In this document: in pieces, positions 8,022-17,081 of the stretch
How the letters are laid out: the number at the start of each line of letters is the position of its first letter
Position numbering within the stretch: the first letter of the stretch is position 1
Source: Sphingobacteriaceae bacterium
Lineage (GTDB): Bacteria; Bacteroidota; Bacteroidia; Sphingobacteriales; Sphingobacteriaceae
Reading direction: 5' to 3'
NCBI GenBank assembly: GCA_017745075.1
Contig: JAGIAD010000028.1
Coordinates: 1 to 64,000 of the forward strand
DNA: 64,000 nt
Notes under the pieces: generated by a model
The model's database searches: none
What the model was told of the DNA's origin: nothing
Seen by the model: the letters and a program-made list of their open reading frames with translations, nothing else
Made by a program: the position numbers and the translations under genes

Positions 8022-10475
8022 TTACTGATTGTTATTTTCGTTTTTCTTCCTTTCTTTCTCTTCCTGGCGTTGTTTTCTCCTTAATTCACGTTCTTCTTTT
8101 CTGGTTAACGGAACAGTAGGGGTAACCGGAGATTGAGCAGGTTCTGCTTTCTTTTCTTCTTTTTTAACCTCAGGTTCGGGAGTTACAGGCACTTCAGTTA
8201 CAGGTAATTCAGTTGGAACACTAAAGTCTGCTGAATCGACTGCTACACTGTCTGTCGAGCTGGTATCTCTCACAATCCTTGGGCTAGGGCAGTTGTAGGT
8301 TCGGGTAATGTCAACGGTTGCTTTTGGGAATGGCCCGTAAGTATAGCCCGAATTGGGATCGAGGTATACTTTTTCCATAAACTTGGCAAAGATTGGTAAA
8401 GCTGTTCTCGATCCTTCGCCTTGTTCGCCATTTTTAAAATGCGCAGTTCTTTCATCGCATCCTACCCATACACCGGTTACCAGGTCTTTGGTTAAGCCCA
8501 TGTACCAGGCATCTACATAATCAGAAGAAGTACCGGTTTTACCACCAATCTGGTTATTTTTCCTGAACAGGTTAGGCCATTCCCACAGGGCTTGCGAAGT
8601 ACCTTCGGGCTCTTCCATACCACCACGGAACATGTAGGTCATTAACCAGGCAATTTCCTCACTTAAAACCCGCTTGGTTTTAGGCTTAAATTCTTCGATT
8701 ATATTATTGTCCTGATCGGTAATTTTTTCAACCAGAATAGGATCAGTTTTAATCCCCTTATTCATGAAGGTAGCATAAGCTTTAACCATTTCGTAAACGG
8801 TAACATCGTTTGATCCTAAACTTACCGATGGAACTGACTCTAAATGACTATCTATACCACACTCATGTGCATATTTAACCACATTATCCCAGCCTACCTT
8901 TTCGGTAACCTGTGCAGTAATGGTATTTACCGATTTGGCCATGGCCCAGCGTAAGCTCATTTCGCGGTAAGAAACGCTGTAATCGGCATTTTTTGGCTCC
9001 CAGTATTTGGTTTCACCTTTATCCTGGTACTGAATTTTAACCGGTTTATCGGTGAATTTATCGCAAGGGCTCATGCCTTGTTCCAGGGCCGTTAAATAAG
9101 CAAAAGGCTTAAAAGTAGAACCTGCCTGGCGTTTTGACTGGTTAACGTGGTCGTATTTGAAAAAATTATGGTTAATACCGCCCACCCAAACTTTAATTTT
9201 TCCACTGGCCGGTTCCATGGTCATCATGCCTGTATTCAGGATTTTTCCGTAATAACGGATCGAATCCATGGTGGAGAACAAAGTATCACGGTCGCCTTTA
9301 TAAGTGAATATCTGCATCCTTTTCTTTTTGTTGAAATAGGCTTTAACAGAATCAGGGTTATTCGGGAATTTCTTTTGTAAAAGCGTGTAGACAGGCAGGT
9401 TCTTCATCGCCCTGTCGGGGTAATCTACCTTTTGTTTTTCCGAATCGTACCATGGATCTTCATTGCCCCAAACGCTGTAGAACCTGCGCTGCAAAATCCT
9501 CATCTGGTCAGCAACGGCCTCTTCAGCATATTTTTGGAGTTTAGAATCGATTGTAGTATAAATTTTTAACCCATCTTCGTAAAGGTCATAACCATTATCC
9601 GTACACCATTTCTCTAAATATTTTGCCACAGCGGCCCTTAAATATGAGTCGCCATCGCTGCCATCCTGCATCTTACCTTCTTTTAATTTGATGGGCTCTT
9701 TTGATAATGCAGCCAAACTATCTTTACTCAGATATTTGTATTTATTCATTTGCGCCAGTACCACATTTCTCCTCTCTAATGCCTTTGCCGGGTTTTTAGT
9801 AGGGTTGTACAGGGTAGTGCCCTTTAACATTCCCACCAGCATAGCTGCATCGGTAGTAGATAAATCTTTAGCCTCTTTATCAAAATAAATCCGGCTGGCT
9901 GTTTTTATTCCGTAGGTGTTGTTACCGAACGAAACGGTATTGAGGTACATCGTAATGATCTCGTTTTTAGAATAATTAGATTCTAATTTTACCGCAGTTT
10001 GCCATTCTTTTAATTTTACAATTAATGTTCTAACTAAAGGAATTTTGACTAATAATCCCTGCGATTTGTTGTAACGCGTACGGTAAAGGTTTTTTGCCAG
10101 TTGCTGTGTAATGGTACTTGCGCCACCATCTTTACCCAAGCCTATCACGGCACGGCCCACCGCCTGTATATCAATACCCCAATGTTTGTAAAAACGCACG
10201 TCTTCTGTAGCTACCAGCGCCTGTATTACACTAGGGGCAATTTCTTCGTAGTTAACCGGAGTTCTGTTCTCTTTAAAATAGCGTCCGATGAGTTTTCCAT
10301 CTGCAGTATAAAGTTCTGAACCTACACGGAGGGTAGGCGCTTTGATATCACGAACACTTGGAGAATAGCCAAACAGCCATAAAAAATTTAGCTGAAGCGC
10401 AGAAAAGAAAATTATTATAAAAAATAAAACTATTGTGAAATAACGTAAATACTTGTTTTTTATCTCTTTAAACAT
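8022..10475 (-). CDS. Class A penicillin-binding protein 1A (transglycosylase/transpeptidase)
   Basis: Bifunctional peptidoglycan synthase of 817 residues, anchored by one N-terminal membrane segment (residues 13-35). The GT51 glycosyltransferase domain shows EDVRFYKHWGID and GGASTITQQLAKNLY, including its catalytic Glu. The transpeptidase domain has the nucleophile motif STFKPF, the second motif SVNTI and the third motif KTGTSSDYVDAWYMG. The last 90 residues are a Pro/Glu/Lys-rich low-complexity tail, common in Bacteroidota homologues. It is a beta-lactam target and lies upstream of the B3 lactamase on the same strand, though separated from the intervening gene by a hairpin. Confidence 0.95.
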   Translation of the reverse strand: MFKEIKNKYLRYFTIVLFFIIIFFSALQLNFLWLFGYSPSVRDIKAPTLRVGSELYTADGKLIGRYFKENRTPVNYEEIAPSVIQALVATEDVRFYKHWGIDIQAVGRAVIGLGKDGGASTITQQLAKNLYRTRYNKSQGLLVKIPLVRTLIVKLKEWQTAVKLESNYSKNEIITMYLNTVSFGNNTYGIKTASRIYFDKEAKDLSTTDAAMLVGMLKGTTLYNPTKNPAKALERRNVVLAQMNKYKYLSKDSLAALSKEPIKLKEGKMQDGSDGDSYLRAAVAKYLEKWCTDNGYDLYEDGLKIYTTIDSKLQKYAEEAVADQMRILQRRFYSVWGNEDPWYDSEKQKVDYPDRAMKNLPVYTLLQKKFPNNPDSVKAYFNKKKRMQIFTYKGDRDTLFSTMDSIRYYGKILNTGMMTMEPASGKIKVWVGGINHNFFKYDHVNQSKRQAGSTFKPFAYLTALEQGMSPCDKFTDKPVKIQYQDKGETKYWEPKNADYSVSYREMSLRWAMAKSVNTITAQVTEKVGWDNVVKYAHECGIDSHLESVPSVSLGSNDVTVYEMVKAYATFMNKGIKTDPILVEKITDQDNNIIEEFKPKTKRVLSEEIAWLMTYMFRGGMEEPEGTSQALWEWPNLFRKNNQIGGKTGTSSDYVDAWYMGLTKDLVTGVWVGCDERTAHFKNGEQGEGSRTALPIFAKFMEKVYLDPNSGYTYGPFPKATVDITRTYNCPSPRIVRDTSSTDSVAVDSADFSVPTELPVTEVPVTPEPEVKKEEKKAEPAQSPVTPTVPLTRKEERELRRKQRQEEKERKKNENNNQ

Positions 10476-10612
10476 ATTAGACAGGGTAATCTTTAGGTAA
10501 TTGCTGTGGCGTTAAATATAAAAAACTCTGTATGCAAATTAACGTATTTAATTTACTTATTTTTTAGTTCTATATTTAAATTACAGTTGCATCAATTTAT
10601 CTAAAACAATAC

Positions 10613-11497
10613 ATGATCATGAAAAACGAATTTAAAGGTTTAATTGTACGGGGTGATAAGAAATTTTCTTTAAAAAATCATAAAACTGACTTTACAGGCG
10701 GTTACAACAAAGAAAAAGCTAAAGATGCACTGGTAAATTCAAAAATAGAGCTTAATCACCTGCAGGAAAAATTATATGCATCAGGAAAACATTCTCTTCT
10801 GATTATCTTTCAGGCCATGGATGCTGCCGGAAAAGACAGTGCCTTGGAGCATGTAATGAGCGGACTAAACCCCCAGGGATGTCAGGTTTACAGTTTTAAA
10901 GTGCCTACATCCAAAGAGTATCAACATGATTTTTTATGGAGACATTACAAGGCTTTGCCAGAGCGCGGACGGATCGGTATCCATAACCGGTCGCATTATG
11001 AGAATGTTTTGGTTTGTAAAGTGCATCCTGAATATATTCTAAATGAAAATATACCTGGTTTTTCAGATGTAAAAAAGATCAATAAAAAATTTTGGCAGGA
11101 ACGTTATAAAAGTATTAAAAACTTTGAAGAACATTTAACAGCCAACGGAACAGTAATTCTTAAATTCTTTCTAAATGTGAGCAAGGCTGAGCAGAAACAG
11201 CGCTTTTTGGATAGGATAGAAGATCCAACCAAAAACTGGAAATTTTCTTCTGGCGATATTAAGGAAAGGGCCTTATGGGATAAATATATGGAGGCGTATG
11301 AAGATGCGATCAATGCAACAAGTAGCGAAGAATTACCCTGGCATATTATACCTGCCGATAAAAAATGGTTTACACGATTGGCCATCAGCGAAATTATAGT
11401 CGACAAGTTAAAAAGTTTAGATCTTAAATTTCCGGTGATGGGAGAGGAAGAAGCAGCTAAACTCAGCGAAACCAAGAATATTTTGTTAAGTGAATAA
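10613..11497 (+). CDS. Polyphosphate kinase 2 family phosphotransferase (PPK2)
   Basis: Transfers phosphate between polyphosphate and nucleotides. The 294-residue protein has the PPK2 Walker A FQAMDAAGKDSALEHVMS near residue 70, the NPQGCQVYSFKVPT and FLWRHYKALPERG segments, and NRSHYENVLVCKVHP, matching the polyphosphate:nucleotide phosphotransferase group (class III type). Class III enzymes often phosphorylate AMP and ADP, but the exact nucleotide preference cannot be read here. Two ATGs two codons apart (10613 and 10619) are both possible. The gene converges with the RNase P RNA gene a few bases after its stop. Confidence 0.9.
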   Translation: MIMKNEFKGLIVRGDKKFSLKNHKTDFTGGYNKEKAKDALVNSKIELNHLQEKLYASGKHSLLIIFQAMDAAGKDSALEHVMSGLNPQGCQVYSFKVPTSKEYQHDFLWRHYKALPERGRIGIHNRSHYENVLVCKVHPEYILNENIPGFSDVKKINKKFWQERYKSIKNFEEHLTANGTVILKFFLNVSKAEQKQRFLDRIEDPTKNWKFSSGDIKERALWDKYMEAYEDAINATSSEELPWHIIPADKKWFTRLAISEIIVDKLKSLDLKFPVMGEEEAAKLSETKNILLSE

Positions 11498-11499
11498 AA

Positions 11500-11892
11500 A
11501 ATGCAGGTCTATAAGCCGGGTTCTGTTTCCTGATTGCTCAGGCTTCTATCATTTATCTACTATAAACGTTGCCGTTTATCTCTAACGACCTACCCACTAA
11601 CATCGGACGGGCAGCCCTTTATCCCGATATAATCGGGACGTTAGCCTATTTGGTCTTTCAACTCCCGGGGTTTACAAACCACTGCAGTCGCCTGCAATGC
11701 TCGTGCGCTCTTACCGCACGTTTTCACCCTTACTCCGACGTAAAGTCGGAGCGGTATATTTTCTGTTGCACTAATCCGTAATTCAGGTTTTCATTCCTGA
11801 ATCCCTTTCCGTTAGAAAGCGGGATGCCCTGTGTTGCCCGGACTTTCCTCTCTCCAGGTAAACCTGGACAGCGATAGAACAACCTGCATTTT
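11500..11892 (-). ncRNA. rnpB: RNase P RNA (bacterial type A)
   Basis: Catalytic RNA subunit of ribonuclease P, which trims tRNA 5' leaders. On the minus strand the 5' part carries the diagnostic GAGGAAAGTCCGGGC, and the 3' part carries ACAGAACCCGGCTTATAG, the P4-closing conserved region. The ends AATGCAGGTTG and AGACCTGCATT pair as stem P1, giving a length of about 390 nt, normal for type A. A CATCTTTG sequence just upstream (11896-11903) differs from the TAnnTTTG -7 consensus by one base and is a plausible promoter. Ends are placed by P1 pairing and may be off by a few bases. Confidence 0.95.
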
Positions 11893-12023
11893 GCGCAAAG
11901 ATGGTGTTTTTTGACTACAAAGACACTAAGAAGACTAAAATTTTATTGAATGGTCTCGGCTATGCCGGAGCCGGAGTATTGGAAATCCTGTGAATGAGCT
12001 GGCAAGTCAAAAGAAGAATTAAA

Positions 12024-13046
12024 TTAAACCGTTCGCAATACCGTACCTGTTTCGCTTACTATAAAGGTATGGTTTACGCCACATTTTAATGCAAAATTAT
12101 TCCGCTGATGACCAACAGGGAAATCGAAGGCGACGGGATAATCGTACTCCTTAACTTTTTCGAGAACGATTTCATAGATGGTTTTGCCGAATTCTTCGCC
12201 TGTATCATCCGGTTTTACTTTAAAACCACCCACAATTAATCCCTTCAGATTTTTCAGTTTATCGCTACGCTTTAAATTCCACAACATTCTATCAATACTA
12301 TAAAGGTATTCGCCGGTATCTTCTACGAAAAGGATTTTGTTTTTCGTATCCAGATCAGAATTGCTGCCTGCCAGGGTCTCGATAATGCTCAGGTTACCGC
12401 CAACCAAAATACCATCCACTTTTCCCGGCCGGTTATTGATGTTAGCAGGAGCGGTATAGCCCATCTGCTCGCCAATCAAAGCATTTTTTATGGATAATAT
12501 GGTGTCAATCTGTATGGGTTCGGCCTTGCTCCAATCGTCGGGGAAGCTATTGCACATTTTGGAATGGATAGATGCAATACCATAATTTTTGGCCAAATGG
12601 CAATGTAAAACTGTAATATCGCTAAAACCGATAATCCATTTCGGGTTTCTTTTAAAAGCAGAAAAATCAAGCTTATCAATAATCCTTACAAAACCATAAC
12701 CGCCACGGGCACACATTATTGCTTTAATTTCAGGGTCGTTAAGCATTTTCTGAAAATCTTCTAACCTTTCTTCGTCTGTTCCGCCGTAGGTGAAGTCGCG
12801 CTTGCCGATGGTATCGCCAATTCTGGTATTGAAACCCCAGTTTTGCATCTGTAAAACCGAAGGCTGTATTTGTTCTAAAGTGATATAACCTGCGGGACTG
12901 GTTATTCCGATAGTATCGCCAGGTTTTAAATATGGAGGTATTTTAAATGATGAGCTTTCACTTTCTACTGTATTTGCCAGCGTTTTAAGTGTTGGAAGAA
13001 CTGCTGCAGCGGCAATAAATGAGGAAAGAAAATGTTTTCTATTCAT
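12024..13046 (-). CDS. LD-carboxypeptidase, peptidase family S66
   Basis: Serine carboxypeptidase that cleaves the L,D bond of murein tetrapeptides during peptidoglycan recycling (LdcA/MccF family). The 340-residue protein has family motifs ITSPAG near residue 49, ARGGYG near 113, the nucleophile segment IIGFSDITVLH near 140, LFVEDTGEYLYSIDRML (catalytic Glu) near 243 and PVGHQRNNFALKCG (catalytic His) near 310. Unlike cytosolic LdcA it starts with a probable export signal (MNRKHFLSSFIAAAAVLPTL), so it may act in the periplasm. MccF-type immunity is an alternative role, but no microcin genes are present. Confidence 0.88.
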   Translation of the reverse strand: MNRKHFLSSFIAAAAVLPTLKTLANTVESESSSFKIPPYLKPGDTIGITSPAGYITLEQIQPSVLQMQNWGFNTRIGDTIGKRDFTYGGTDEERLEDFQKMLNDPEIKAIMCARGGYGFVRIIDKLDFSAFKRNPKWIIGFSDITVLHCHLAKNYGIASIHSKMCNSFPDDWSKAEPIQIDTILSIKNALIGEQMGYTAPANINNRPGKVDGILVGGNLSIIETLAGSNSDLDTKNKILFVEDTGEYLYSIDRMLWNLKRSDKLKNLKGLIVGGFKVKPDDTGEEFGKTIYEIVLEKVKEYDYPVAFDFPVGHQRNNFALKCGVNHTFIVSETGTVLRTV

Positions 13047-13107
13047 TTAAAATCAGATTTTTTTGATGATACGGCTAATATATGATTTAAAATATTGGCA
13101 TAAAAGA

Positions 13108-13135
13108 AAAGGGATTTATATCCATAAATCCCTTT
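13108..13135 (-). terminator. Perfect 12-bp hairpin, probable minus-strand terminator
   Basis: AAAGGGATTTAT-ATCC-ATAAATCCCTTT is a perfect 12-bp stem with a four-base loop. On the minus strand it is followed by TCTTTTATG, so it would end a transcript coming from the right. No recognised gene lies immediately to the right, implying an unseen RNA or short ORF in 13136-13382. Confidence 0.6.
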
Positions 13136-13382
13136 CATAAACCAAACAAATAATCTGTAAAAGATTAGTATAATGTGAATTATATAAATAACCCCATTTG
13201 AGATAAAATGTTTGAGGATCAACGAAAAAAGTAATTAATAAGAAAGAGAATAATCCGGTTGCATGTAGTTTAGGTATAAGGGCTTATACTAAACTTTAAG
13301 TAAGCGTTGTGGTTTATTCTGACTGTTATGGTGCAGCAAGGGATGCTGAGATAAATTCAATATCAAAATGGCTGGAAAAGTT
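13136..13382. other. Non-coding stretch bounded by two hairpins
   Basis: About 250 bp with no convincing reading frame on either strand. It contains an imperfect inverted repeat (GTTTAGGTATAAG and CTTATACTAAAC, 13268-13296 approximately). It sits between strong hairpins at 13108-13135 and 13383-13409, so a small RNA is possible, but no known RNA family is recognised. Confidence 0.3.
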
Positions 13383-13409
13383 AAAGGCTATCCCTCGCGG
13401 ATAGCCTTT
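13383..13409 (-). terminator. Perfect 11-bp GC-rich hairpin
   Basis: AAAGGCTATCC-CTCGC-GGATAGCCTTT is a perfect stem. On the minus strand it is followed by AACTTTTCC, a weak T tract. It lies about 80 bp downstream of the tRNA-like element on that strand and could terminate its transcript. Confidence 0.5.
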
Positions 13410-13490
13410 GCTAACAACAAAACAAATATAAGATAACCAAATATTACCTGATTGAGCAGAATCAGGCGAAGTGCTATGAGATACACTTGC

Positions 13491-13560
13491 GGCCTAGTAA
13501 TGGATTCGAACCATTGTAGAGGGTTTATGAAACCCCAACCTTCCTGTCGGTCAACTGGCC
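13491..13560 (-). tRNA. tRNA-like element, CAT anticodon, possibly degenerate tRNA-Met
   Basis: On the minus strand, 70 nt fold like a tRNA: the T arm AATGG-TTCGAAT-CCATT is perfect, the anticodon arm GGGGT-TTCATAA-ACCCT presents CAT, a short D arm ACC/GGT encloses a GG-containing loop, and GGCCAGT pairs with ACTAGGCC if one A on the 3' side is bulged. The bulged acceptor stem, three-pair D stem and four-base variable loop are abnormal, and CCA is not encoded. It could be an unusual tRNA-Met, a pseudo-tRNA or another tRNA-mimicking RNA. It begins 10 bases after the stop of a 53-codon ORF on the same strand. Confidence 0.45.
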
Positions 13561-13570
13561 TTGCTCTATA

Positions 13571-13732
13571 TTATAATTGTTTTAATGCCAAATAATCTCT
13601 CAGTTCTAAAATCTGCTCTTTAATTATTCTATCTTCGTCCTTTATATATTCATATTCTTCTTTTTCCGTTATTACCGGATAGGAAATTGTTTGATATTCA
13701 TCAATACTCGGGTAATGAAAATAGATTGACAT
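13571..13732 (-). CDS. Small acidic protein of 53 residues, unknown function
   Basis: An ATG-started frame of 53 codons, too short for most gene finders. The predicted protein begins MSIYFHYPSIDEYQTI and ends ELRDYLALKQL; the middle (VITEKEEYEYIKDEDR) is acidic and likely helical, with no signal peptide or membrane segment. The codons look ordinary for this genome. I do not recognise the family. The tRNA-like element follows ten bases downstream on the same strand. It may be genuine or chance; comparison of synonymous versus nonsynonymous change in relatives would decide. Confidence 0.4.
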   Translation of the reverse strand: MSIYFHYPSIDEYQTISYPVITEKEEYEYIKDEDRIIKEQILELRDYLALKQL

Positions 13733-14042
13733 GATTTTACTTTTTAATTGTTCGACATTGTTTTTTGATTAATGTTGAGCAAATATATAAATTAAGTATA
13801 TAAAATCTATCTATTTAGTAGTATTTATTTTAAATATTTTATAAGTAGCTTATTATCAGTTTTTTATTTTTTATGAAAAAAGTAAAAAACAACTCAAAAG
13901 TTGGTTTTAGACTGTTGGGTAATCATTTCGTTGGTTTCAAAGTAGCATTATTATCGATATATATAAAACCGGCTTTAAATTCAATTTCAGAAAAGCTAAT
14001 TATTTTAAGGATATTTGCATTTCAATTATTAAAATAGGAACT
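13733..14042. other. AT-rich intergenic region before the DEAD-box-like gene
   Basis: About 310 bp of very AT-rich sequence separating the divergent 53-codon ORF and the DEAD-box-like gene. It must hold promoters for both, but I find no exact TAnnTTTG at a suitable distance, no strong hairpin and no reading frame worth calling. Confidence 0.4.
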
Positions 14043-15341
14043 GTGTCTTTAGATAAATTAAAACTTAGCAAACCACTTGTTGCGTCCATGACCGATGCCG
14101 GATTTTTAACCCCAAAAGAAATCCAGCTTAAAACCATGTCGCGGATTTTAGGTGGGCAGGATGTTATAGCGGTGGGCCCTGAAGGTTCCGGAAAAACAAC
14201 AACCTATGTTTTAGCTACTTTAATGAAATTGAAGTATGCTTTTGAAGAAGCACCAAGGGCCTTGATTTTAGTACCTGATGCCGAACATGTAGATCATGTA
14301 TTGGAACAGTTTAAATTGCTCAATCGAAACAGTACCTTCAGGATTTTGGGAATCGACAGTCGTGGTACGATTGATACACAGATGAACGAAATAACGGATG
14401 GCTGTGATATTATTGTTGCGGTTCCGGATAGGGCACGTGCTTTATATTTAAAACTGGCGCTGAATACGAATAAAATCCAGTTGTTTATTGTAGATAATGC
14501 CGAGCTGATTGTGAAAAAAGGCTTACAGCTACCGGTGGTAGAATTGGCAAACAGTGCATATAAATCACAGCATGTGGTATTTACCGAGGTGCTGCACGAA
14601 AAGCTGAAACATATGATTTCCCCTTTCATGAAAGATTCGGCAGCAACGGTCGAAGTGGATGAAATAGATGGAAAACAGGCTGAGGTTTATCTTCAGATGT
14701 TGTATCAGGTACCTAATTTCCGCACTAAACTGAACCTGCTTACCTTATTGTTAAATGATGCCGAAGTTTTTGATAAAGTAGTGGTTTTTGTAAATACAAG
14801 GCTAACGGCACAAACGGTATATAAAAACTTTAATCATAATAAAGCAGGAGAAATTAGTATTTACCGGCCGTTGTTCTTTGATGACCAGGGATATGATGAT
14901 ATTGAAGACTTTAAAGATAACCCCAATGCAAGGGTTTTAATCGTTGCAAACGAAAATCTTGGTGACTTAAATATTCAGGGGATTCCTATTATTTTGCACT
15001 TTGAACTTCCTGAACAGAAAGAAACTTTAATTCAGCGTATTGTTAAAAATGGAGAGGAAGAAGTGATTGCAATTACTTTTTCTACAGATATTGAGCTGAT
15101 CGAGGTGAAGAAAATAGAGCAGGCCATTGGGCAGAAACTGGAAGTGGTTGAATTGCCCGAAGATTTAAAAGTGGTTGATATGGCTGCCAAACCAAAGAAA
15201 AAGAAATCCGATGCTGAAGATGCAGATAGCGGGCGGGGTGCAGCTTTCCATGAAAAAAAAGCCAGTAACCTGAAAAATTATAATTACAGCGCCGGCACAA
15301 AAGCGAAAATGACTTATAAAAAGAAAAAAGGATTGTCTTAA
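14043..15341 (+). CDS. Degenerate DEAD-box helicase-like protein
   Basis: A 432-residue protein with the two-RecA layout of DEAD-box RNA helicases. A Q-motif-like GFLTPKEIQ (20-28) and Walker A GPEGSGKT (45-52) are kept. Other motifs are altered: motif II is DNAE (151-154) instead of DEAD, motif III is TEV (181-183) instead of SAT, motif V is ANENLGDLNI and motif VI is QRIVKNGEEE instead of an HRIGRTGR type. The last 60 residues are lysine-rich. ATP binding may persist, but canonical unwinding looks unlikely; an RNA-binding or chaperone role is inferred. Translation starts at GTG; no good ATG is nearby. Standard annotation would call it a DEAD/DEAH helicase. Confidence 0.8.
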   Translation: MSLDKLKLSKPLVASMTDAGFLTPKEIQLKTMSRILGGQDVIAVGPEGSGKTTTYVLATLMKLKYAFEEAPRALILVPDAEHVDHVLEQFKLLNRNSTFRILGIDSRGTIDTQMNEITDGCDIIVAVPDRARALYLKLALNTNKIQLFIVDNAELIVKKGLQLPVVELANSAYKSQHVVFTEVLHEKLKHMISPFMKDSAATVEVDEIDGKQAEVYLQMLYQVPNFRTKLNLLTLLLNDAEVFDKVVVFVNTRLTAQTVYKNFNHNKAGEISIYRPLFFDDQGYDDIEDFKDNPNARVLIVANENLGDLNIQGIPIILHFELPEQKETLIQRIVKNGEEEVIAITFSTDIELIEVKKIEQAIGQKLEVVELPEDLKVVDMAAKPKKKKSDAEDADSGRGAAFHEKKASNLKNYNYSAGTKAKMTYKKKKGLS

Positions 15342-15463
15342 TCATATTCCCTGGCTGTCAATTTGTTATGCTGAATTCATTTTACAAGTAAAAATAGCGT
15401 TTTCAATCTCCTTGTTGCTACTGCGTGATCATTATCTTTGTAACTATGGGGTTTCCATAAAAT

Positions 15464-15497
15464 AAAAAGCTCCCCAAATTTATTTGGGGAGCTTTTT
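15464..15497. terminator. Strong bidirectional terminator
   Basis: AAAAAGCTCCCCAAAT and ATTTGGGGAGCTTTTT form a perfect 16-bp stem with a two-base loop, flanked by A and T tracts on both sides. It separates the convergent DEAD-box-like and OmpA genes. Confidence 0.85.
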
Positions 15498-15515
15498 ATT
15501 AACCGTTATTTATGA

Positions 15516-16844
15516 TTAGTATAAAGTAAACTCTACACGACGGTTTTGTTGACGGCCAGCTGCAGTTTTGTTGGTTGCAATTGGTTGGTCAGGTCCGTAA
15601 CCGGTAGCTTCAATACGAGATGCATTTGCACCTTGAGATACTAAATAAGCTCTTACGGCTTCAGCTCTTTCTTTAGATAAACGCAGGTTTAATTCTCTGC
15701 TGCCTGTATTATCAGTATGTCCGGCTAATTTTAAGCTAAAGTTTTTCTCTACCAATAAGCCGGCAACACGGTTTAAAGTAGCATATGATTTTGAACGGAT
15801 GGTTGATTTACCCAAATCGAACTCCAGGTTAGAAATAGCGTCTCTAACTACTTTACGATCGGCTTCAGTAATCACCTTGGTTTCTTTGATTACCTCACGT
15901 TGAACTTTGATCGGACAACCAGAACCATCAACAACGGTTCCTGAAGGTGTACCAGGGCATTTATCGAATTTGTTTGCTACACCATCGTTATCATCATCAC
16001 CCAAATCTTTTGCATATTGCTCTCTGTCACGTTGTGCATTTTGCTCTGCTGTTGATAATGCTCTTCTTAATTCTGCACTTTCTTCAGCACTTTGTTTACG
16101 CAAGTTTGCCAACGAACTGTAGTTTTGCAACTGAGGCTTGTCTTTACTTCCTAAAGCAAATTCCAAACCTGCATGTGCATAGGCAAATCTATCGTTACTA
16201 CCGGTATTGAAACCATCGAATTTAGCCGATTTAACAAAATTCACATCGTAACCTAAATCGATATTGATGCCTTTGGCAACGCCCAGTTTTAAACCTGCTC
16301 CAACTGGTACAAACCAGCCTTCTCTATAATAACCGGCATCTTGTGTGTTAGGTGTGGTAGTAGCACCAGATGACATATAACCGGCACCTGCTTTTAAGTA
16401 AGGGGTTAAAATTGCATTCTCCTGGTTGATGTTGATATTAGCTACATTCCACACTGCAGATAAAGCTCCAGACCATTGGATATTGGTTTTGTAACCTGTA
16501 TTAGCTGCGTAAATGGTATTTCCAGACGCATCAGTACCGGTAGCAAGTCTTAATTCTTCAACTTTACCGGTTAAAAAATCAGCCTGGATACCCAATTGAG
16601 GTAAAATTTGTTTTTTAATGTAACCACCATACCCGATATGTTCTGACGGCGTTTGAAACTGATGGTTCGAATTACCGAAAATGGTTCTTGGGGTTAACAG
16701 ACCTCCGTGCACACCAACCGACCAGGTTCGGAATTGGGTAGGAGAGAAACGCCCAGATGTTGTAGGGGTTTCCTGTGCAAATAATTGTGATGATAATCCT
16801 AGTAAGGCAACCAACATTGTTGATTTAGTAATTCTCGTATTCAT
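15516..16844 (-). CDS. OmpA-family outer-membrane protein with TSP3 calcium repeat
   Basis: A 442-residue cell-envelope protein. A signal peptide (ending LSSQLFAQ) precedes an N-terminal eight-strand-type barrel (about 35-235). A coiled, Glu/Arg-rich linker (about 238-275) follows, then one thrombospondin type 3 repeat DDDNDGVANKFDKCPGTP, and finally a C-terminal OmpA peptidoglycan-binding domain with LAGHTDNTGSRELNLRLS, SQGANASRIEATGYG and QQNRRVEF. It probably tethers the outer membrane to murein; such proteins are usually abundant. It stands alone between a strong terminator and the YdeI-like gene's 3' end. Confidence 0.92.
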   Translation of the reverse strand: MNTRITKSTMLVALLGLSSQLFAQETPTTSGRFSPTQFRTWSVGVHGGLLTPRTIFGNSNHQFQTPSEHIGYGGYIKKQILPQLGIQADFLTGKVEELRLATGTDASGNTIYAANTGYKTNIQWSGALSAVWNVANININQENAILTPYLKAGAGYMSSGATTTPNTQDAGYYREGWFVPVGAGLKLGVAKGINIDLGYDVNFVKSAKFDGFNTGSNDRFAYAHAGLEFALGSKDKPQLQNYSSLANLRKQSAEESAELRRALSTAEQNAQRDREQYAKDLGDDDNDGVANKFDKCPGTPSGTVVDGSGCPIKVQREVIKETKVITEADRKVVRDAISNLEFDLGKSTIRSKSYATLNRVAGLLVEKNFSLKLAGHTDNTGSRELNLRLSKERAEAVRAYLVSQGANASRIEATGYGPDQPIATNKTAAGRQQNRRVEFTLY

Positions 16845-17081
16845 GTTTTTCTATTTTATAAATATTAGTGTCTTAACAGTTTTTATATCGTACTGTTTTA
16901 CTCTGGCTAAGAAAAAATCTTGCCAAAAGACCTGTTTTTTATACAAATACCCTATTTATCAGAAGATTAGGGGCTGAAAAATATTTCACGAAAAAGTTAC
17001 GCAACAACGGCGATTACTTTATTTTTTGTATAGTATTCTGTACAATAACGCAATTTTGATTGGGTTTATTACGTTATAATT

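Noticed and set aside
11569..11781. A 70-codon frame inside the RNase P RNA gene
   Set aside because: The region is a structured RNA with diagnostic conserved segments; the frame is chance.
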